This document shows, piece by piece, positions 60,539 through 64,000 of a stretch of 64,000 nucleotides of DNA. This stretch comes from Planctomycetota bacterium (lineage in GTDB: Bacteria > Planctomycetota > Phycisphaerae > Phycisphaerales > Zrk34). The notes beneath the pieces are model-generated. The model was given only the letters and a program-made list of their open reading frames with translations. It did not search any database and had not been told where the DNA came from. The position numbers and the translations under genes were made by a program. The stretch lies in NCBI GenBank assembly GCA_016125255.1, contig WGMD01000002.1, positions 913,752 to 977,751 of the forward strand. Direction: 5' to 3'. Each line of letters begins with the position of its first letter. Position 1 is the stretch's first letter.

Positions 60539-61876
60539 TCATTGCGCCTCGCCCGTCGCCGAGCGGGTCGTGTTCCGTGTCGTCACATCCGGCTCCACCG
60601 CCGCGATGCCGTACGTCCCGATTTCCGAATTGCTCCCCATCTGCGCCGGCCCGAGCACCACATCACCCGGCCCGCGCACCGACAAGCGCCAAACCCGATA
60701 CGTCAAATCAATACTCGCCCCCGCACCGACGCCCAGCCCCACACCGCGCGCCGAATTGTCCAGCCCGATCGTCCATCCCGTATCGACAAATCCCGCCTCC
60801 GTGACCCAATCCGGCGGCGCCTCCCGATCGCTCATGAACACATACAACGCCGCCGGCCGCGTCAGCGTCAGCGTGACCTTCAATTCGTGATTCGCCTTGT
60901 CGCCCATCGGCGTCTGAATGTACTCCGCACCGACAAGCTCCCGCGGCATCCCCTCGCTCGTCACACCGTTCCACTGATAATCGCGATCCGTGTGCGCCAC
61001 AGCATCCTCACCGAGCCGCCCCGCCGCGATCGCATAATGCAGCTTGCTGTTCGTCGCGATCGAATCGAAAATCGCCCCGCGCGTCACTTCCCCGATCCCG
61101 CCCGGCCCGATCACCACGCGATCGCCCTTCCAAAACAACCCCCGCTCCGACCGCAAATCGATCACACGCACATGACCCTGCGTCACATGCACCACCGTCT
61201 GATCCGACGCGCGAACATCAACGTCGAACGCCGTGCTCAGATCAATCACCTGCGCATGCGGCGTCGTCACGCAAAAACCCACCGCCCCGCGCGGCACCAC
61301 CGCGTGCAGCAACCCCCGATCCAGCCGCCCACGGTTGGACCCGGTCATCTCAAACGCACACGGCCCGACCAGATCCACCACCGCACCGCTCCGGAACATC
61401 ACCTGCGCACTGCCCGTCTTCAATTCCAACCGCCCCGGCGGCAAATCCGACCCCAGCGCCGTCGGCAACGTCGATTCACCGAACGATGCATCCGACGACA
61501 CATCCGATAGCAGCGCCACCGCCCCCGCAATCCGCGGCTCGCGCAAATCCTGTTTCAACTCGACCGGCTTGAAAAACGTCGCCATCCCGAGCGCCAACAA
61601 AATCATCGCCGCCAGCCCCATCGCCCACTTCACATGACCCGTCCGCTTCACTGCGATCGGCTCGACGATCCGTCCCGCCGGCAAACCCGTCGCCACCCCG
61701 CGCCGCCGCCAGTACAAATCCGCATGCTGATGCAGATACGTCACGTAGCACATCGCCGCTTCCGCATCGCCCGACACTCGGCCGCTCAGCGCCTCGTACT
61801 GCGCCGCCGTCGCCGACCCGTCGCACACCGCGTCGAGCAACTCGAAAAACGTCGCATCGTTCCGCAGCGAACTCAT
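60539..61876 (-). CDS. FecR-type transmembrane anti-sigma factor, cassette B
   Basis: A 445-residue anti-sigma factor. The cytoplasmic N-terminus (SSLRNDATFFELLDAVCDGS...MCYVTYLHQHADLYW) should bind the sigma factor. One membrane segment lies near 82-103 (KWAMGLAAMILLALGMATFF). The FecR domain follows (TLPTALGSDLPPGRLELKTG; VIDLSTAFDVDVRASDQTVV). The C-terminal ~180 residues are a beta-rich module (LKVTLTLTRPAALYVFMSDR, FVDTGWTIGLDNSARGVG), unlike that of cassette A and unlike its secreted neighbour. The start at 61876 overlaps the sigma stop by ATGA. Confidence 0.9.
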   Translation of the reverse strand: MSSLRNDATFFELLDAVCDGSATAAQYEALSGRVSGDAEAAMCYVTYLHQHADLYWRRRGVATGLPAGRIVEPIAVKRTGHVKWAMGLAAMILLALGMATFFKPVELKQDLREPRIAGAVALLSDVSSDASFGESTLPTALGSDLPPGRLELKTGSAQVMFRSGAVVDLVGPCAFEMTGSNRGRLDRGLLHAVVPRGAVGFCVTTPHAQVIDLSTAFDVDVRASDQTVVHVTQGHVRVIDLRSERGLFWKGDRVVIGPGGIGEVTRGAIFDSIATNSKLHYAIAAGRLGEDAVAHTDRDYQWNGVTSEGMPRELVGAEYIQTPMGDKANHELKVTLTLTRPAALYVFMSDREAPPDWVTEAGFVDTGWTIGLDNSARGVGLGVGAGASIDLTYRVWRLSVRGPGDVVLGPAQMGSNSEIGTYGIAAVEPDVTTRNTTRSATGEAQ

Positions 61877-62406
61877 GGCGTCCCCTCCGTCCCCATCGCC
61901 TTGTTCACGCATTCAAACAGCGCCTTGCGCACGCGCTGAAGTGTCTTGTAAATCGCCTCCGCCGTCTGCCCCATCCGCTCCGCCAGCTCCGGCACCGTCC
62001 GGTCCGCATCGTAATACTCCTCCACCAGCCGCCGCTGCCCCGCCGGCAACTTCGAAAGACAATCCGTCAGCGCCGCCGACCGTGCCGCCAGATCTTCATC
62101 ATGGGCCGCATGCACCGCCGCGATCTGCGCCAGCGCCGCGTCGTTCAAATACCCCCGCTCGCCCCGCCGCGTCTGCTTCCGCAGATGGTTCCGCACATGA
62201 TTAAGCGCGATCCCATACGCCCACCCCGCAAACTCCCCCGCCCCCGGATCAAACTGATCCCGCCGCTCCCAGAGCGTCAGCGAAGTCGCCTGAAAAAGCT
62301 CCTCCGCATCCGTCGGATTCCCGATCAGCGTGAGCACGTACCGATACACCCGCCCCTGATCGCGGATGTAAAGACGCATGAATTGGTCGTGACTGAGCTT
62401 CGACAT
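61873..62406 (-). CDS. ECF sigma-70 factor, cassette B
   Basis: A 177-residue ECF sigma factor. Region 2 runs from about residue 10 to 80 (RVYRYVLTLIGNPTDAEELF; FAGWAYGIALNHVRNHLRKQ). Region 4 covers about 110-168 with the helix-turn-helix VPELAERMGQTAEAIYKTLQ. It has an AGAGGA ribosome site. It overlaps the FecR gene by 4 bp, so sigma and anti-sigma would be made in step. It is related to the cassette A sigma factor, but the two differ enough that they should recognise different promoters (inference). It is the first gene of cassette B. Confidence 0.94.
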   Translation of the reverse strand: MSKLSHDQFMRLYIRDQGRVYRYVLTLIGNPTDAEELFQATSLTLWERRDQFDPGAGEFAGWAYGIALNHVRNHLRKQTRRGERGYLNDAALAQIAAVHAAHDEDLAARSAALTDCLSKLPAGQRRLVEEYYDADRTVPELAERMGQTAEAIYKTLQRVRKALFECVNKAMGTEGTP

Positions 62407-62630
62407 GGTCCTCTACTCTAATCTTGTCGCCGCGCCTCGAAACTGGACACCCCCGAACCAAATCTCCCCCGACAAACCCCATAACAATAACCCCCCACAA
62501 AACTTGCGCCAACAACTTTCCACCCCCCCCTTAGCGGCCGTCCCGCAGGGACGCCGCCCCCCCGCCCCCTCCCCACACTGGAAAATGGAAACCGGAAAAT
62601 GACCAATGGAAAATCGCCCCCCGTCCCCTC
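62407..62630. other. Upstream region of cassette B, no gene seen
   Basis: GC-rich and, on the plus strand, C-rich. It must contain the promoter of the cassette B sigma gene, but I cannot name a convincing -35/-10 pair. A small palindrome GGCCGTCCCGCAGGGACGCC lies near 62536. No coding potential is seen on either strand beyond chance frames. Confidence 0.4.
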
Positions 62631-62713
62631 CGATATGACCAATGACAAATACCTAATGCCTAATGACCAATGCATTCGCCATCAGGCATCATCCATTTGT
62701 CATGGGTCATATC
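62631..62713. repeat. Palindromic AATGAC-type dispersed repeat (copy 2)
   Basis: An imperfect palindrome built of GACAAATACC, TAATGCC, AATGACCAATGC and their complements, ending GGTCATATCAATCAAG. The right flank resembles that of copy 3 (GGTCATATCAAACAAG), so those two copies share a longer unit. Confidence 0.85.
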
Positions 62714-62742
62714 AATCAAGTATCCCCCGCGTCGCCCTCTCG

Positions 62743-62938
62743 AGCCCCGACGGGGCGACCGACTGTAGCCACGGGTGAAGCGCCGCCGGCCCCGGCGGCG
62801 CGCAACCCGTGGTCCCCATCGAACACTCCCCCCGCCCCGCCGGGGCGGAGGAAACGGACGAGACGCGAATGACTCACAAACCACGGGTTCCGCTCCGCTC
62901 CACCCGTGGCTACACCCCCGCGCCCCGCCGGGGCTGAA
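62743..62938. mobile_element. MITE-like element with 14-bp inverted repeats inside palindromic ends
   Basis: TGTAGCCACGGGTG (62764-62777) and CACCCGTGGCTACA (62901-62914) are perfect inverted repeats 151 bp from end to end. Outside them lie AGCCCCGACGGGGCG and CGCCCCGCCGGGGCT, themselves palindromic. The inside has two further GC palindromes and no ORF. No transposase is present. Confidence 0.75.
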
Positions 62939-62992
62939 ACCCGTCAAGCACATATCATTCCGCCCGATCTTCCGCTTCCCACTCCGACTTAA

Positions 62993-63067
62993 CTAATAAC
63001 AAATGCCCAATGCCTAATAGCAAATGCATTGGTCATTAGGCATTTGCTATTTGTCATTGGTCATATC
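62993..63067. repeat. Palindromic AATGAC-type dispersed repeat (copy 3)
   Basis: Words such as AACAAATGCCC, AATGCCTAATAG and CAAATGCATTGG are followed by their complements GGTCATTAGGCATTTG and ATTTGTCATTGG. It is related to copies 1 and 2. The remaining ~280 bp up to vsr hold no recognisable feature. Confidence 0.85.
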
Positions 63068-63350
63068 AAACAAGCATCCCCCCGCCTTCATCCCCCACAT
63101 AGCCGACCCGTCCCGGGTCGGTGCCTTGCCCCTCCGCCGTCTCCTCACCCGCAAGCCCGACGAAACGCCGCCGTCCCCATCGCGCTGCGATGAACAAAAC
63201 CATCCATCGCAAACCACCTCGCCACAGTACGCTTGCGTATTCACGATCCCGTTGACTTGGCATCCCCATTCGCCCCATGCAAAGGGTCTGCTGTGCTTAA
63301 CCTAATTTATCTCGCGTGTAGACCACCGATCAATCCGTCGGTCTGTCGAA

Positions 63351-63758
63351 TCAATTGCCAAGAAATCTCTCCAATCGTCGTCGCACACGGTCAATGTCCT
63401 TTAACTGACACTCCCAAATGACCATGACACGCCACCCTATGCGATACAGTCGGCGGCGTGTCGCCTGATCGCGCTTTCGATTCTTTTCGAGTTTGTCGCA
63501 CCACCATTTTCGCCGTGTCTTGGGCAGACGACAACCATTGGGACAATCATGCCGGTGCCAAAAGCAGCCGTTCACGAACACCACCGCCCGACAGGCCCGA
63601 AAAACCAAGTCTGGGCATCCAGGCAAATCGCGGTGATGCAGACCGAACCGATATCCCGATCGATGCGCCAGCCGACGAACGATCTGTTCGGGCTCCGTGT
63701 CCTTGCTCCGCACCAACGACATAATGCGGCTACGTTCATGGGGGCTGATCACGTCCAT
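63351..63758 (-). CDS. vsr: Very short patch repair endonuclease
   Basis: A 135-residue Vsr endonuclease, which nicks next to T:G mismatches arising by deamination of 5-methylcytosine. The N-terminus SPHERSRIMSLVRSKDTEPE and the core GYRFGLHHRDLPGCPDLVF (catalytic Asp), AVVFVNGCFWHRHDCPNGCRLPKTRRKWWCDKL-type zinc/His region (His and Cys ligands) and KRDQATRRRLYRIGWRVMVIWECQL match the family closely. The length is normal. No cytosine methyltransferase is visible, though one may lie beyond the right edge. No Shine-Dalgarno site precedes the ATG. Confidence 0.94.
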   Translation of the reverse strand: MDVISPHERSRIMSLVRSKDTEPEQIVRRLAHRSGYRFGLHHRDLPGCPDLVFRACRAVVFVNGCFWHRHDCPNGCRLPKTRRKWWCDKLEKNRKRDQATRRRLYRIGWRVMVIWECQLKDIDRVRRRLERFLGN

Positions 63759-63862
63759 GGTTGACTACAAGTGAGAATCTCCGATCATATGCACATGGTC
63801 AAGGATGAACACAACGGTGAGAGATTCGACATCAAAGCGATGAACGCGGCGATGACCTCTGG

Positions 63863-64000
63863 TCAAGTCCCTGTCGTGCTGTAAATTCGTGAAGGGGCGG
63901 GTGTCTGGACGGCGGGTTGGTGTTGGGTGTTGAAGGTCTGATTCAGTTCCTTTCGGATCGCATCGATCTGTTGACGGTCGAAGCTCGTCATCTTGATGCC
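63863..64000 (-). CDS. C-terminal end of an unidentified protein (partial)
   Basis: The last 45 codons of a frame that enters from the right edge: KMTSFDRQQIDAIRKELNQT then FNTQHQPAVQTPAPSRIYST and a TGA stop. It is polar, with a short helical stretch and a Pro-rich tail. It could be the end of a longer gene upstream of vsr or a tiny ORF starting at 63991. The family is not recognisable. Given vsr next door, a methyltransferase or nuclease is possible but unsupported. Confidence 0.4.
   Translation of the reverse strand, partial: GIKMTSFDRQQIDAIRKELNQTFNTQHQPAVQTPAPSRIYSTTGT

Noticed and set aside
62407..63350. Small ORFs of 60-100 residues in the repeat-rich gap
   Set aside because: They are translations of palindromic repeats and C-rich DNA, with Pro/Arg-rich composition and no ribosome sites.

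Overview
The window is GC-rich, densely coded bacterial chromosome. Its gene content points to a planctomycete, most likely of the Phycisphaerae lineage (an inference from families, not a tree). The signs are a run of Cys-type sulfatases, a DUF1549/DUF1553 + DUF1501 pair, pilin-like proteins with FTLIELLVV leaders and (in one) an H-X9-DG ending, several PEP-CTERM-type sorting tails, ECF sigma/FecR pairs, and many palindromic intergenic repeats. I saw no prophage, transposase, CRISPR array, tRNA or rRNA.

Layout. 1-7047 (minus): five secreted sulfatases plus a secreted esterase, apparently one unit for stripping a sulfated and acylated polysaccharide. 7253-13046 (minus): TolQ/ExbB, TolR/ExbD, a large TPR protein and a TonB-shaped protein whose C-terminus is a VWA domain, joined by tiny overlaps. 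13297-17784 (plus): cassette A, with ECF sigma factor, FecR-type anti-sigma, a secreted two-module protein and a pilin-like protein. 17792-25513 (mostly minus): M32 carboxypeptidase, trypsin-like protease, pilin-like protein, M20 peptidase, HicB-like protein, a plus-strand Tsr3/DTW protein, and two PEP-CTERM proteins. 25722-28007 holds a third PEP-CTERM protein. 28015-32520: metallo-hydrolase, then cimA behind an isoleucine leader/attenuator, then transketolase. 32512-36603 (minus): amino acid permease, DUF3800 protein, lone NuoG. 36722-41353 (plus): dapB and the DUF1549/DUF1501 pair.

41388-41630 (minus) is an apparent stand-alone structured RNA with its own promoter and terminator. 41781-51486 (plus): a small lipoprotein, an EEP phosphatase/nuclease, a 907-residue secreted orphan, DUF58 and transglutaminase proteins, a PilZ protein and a PhnP-like hydrolase. 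51720-58215 (minus): GDSL esterase, SDR, PilZ, dihaem cytochrome, a K+ channel and a Kef antiporter. 58300-62406 (minus): cassette B, with the same four-gene order as cassette A. 62407-63350 is repeat-rich and geneless. vsr and a C-terminal fragment end the window.

Most notable are (i) the duplicated sigma-FecR-secreted protein-pilin cassette, in which the anti-sigma sensor domain of copy A is built from the same module as its neighbouring secreted protein; (ii) a 67-bp palindrome translated in the same frame into the pilin leader in both cassettes; (iii) a complete isoleucine attenuator upstream of cimA; and (iv) the ~243-nt RNA gene. All calls come from reading the sequence; no database search was run.
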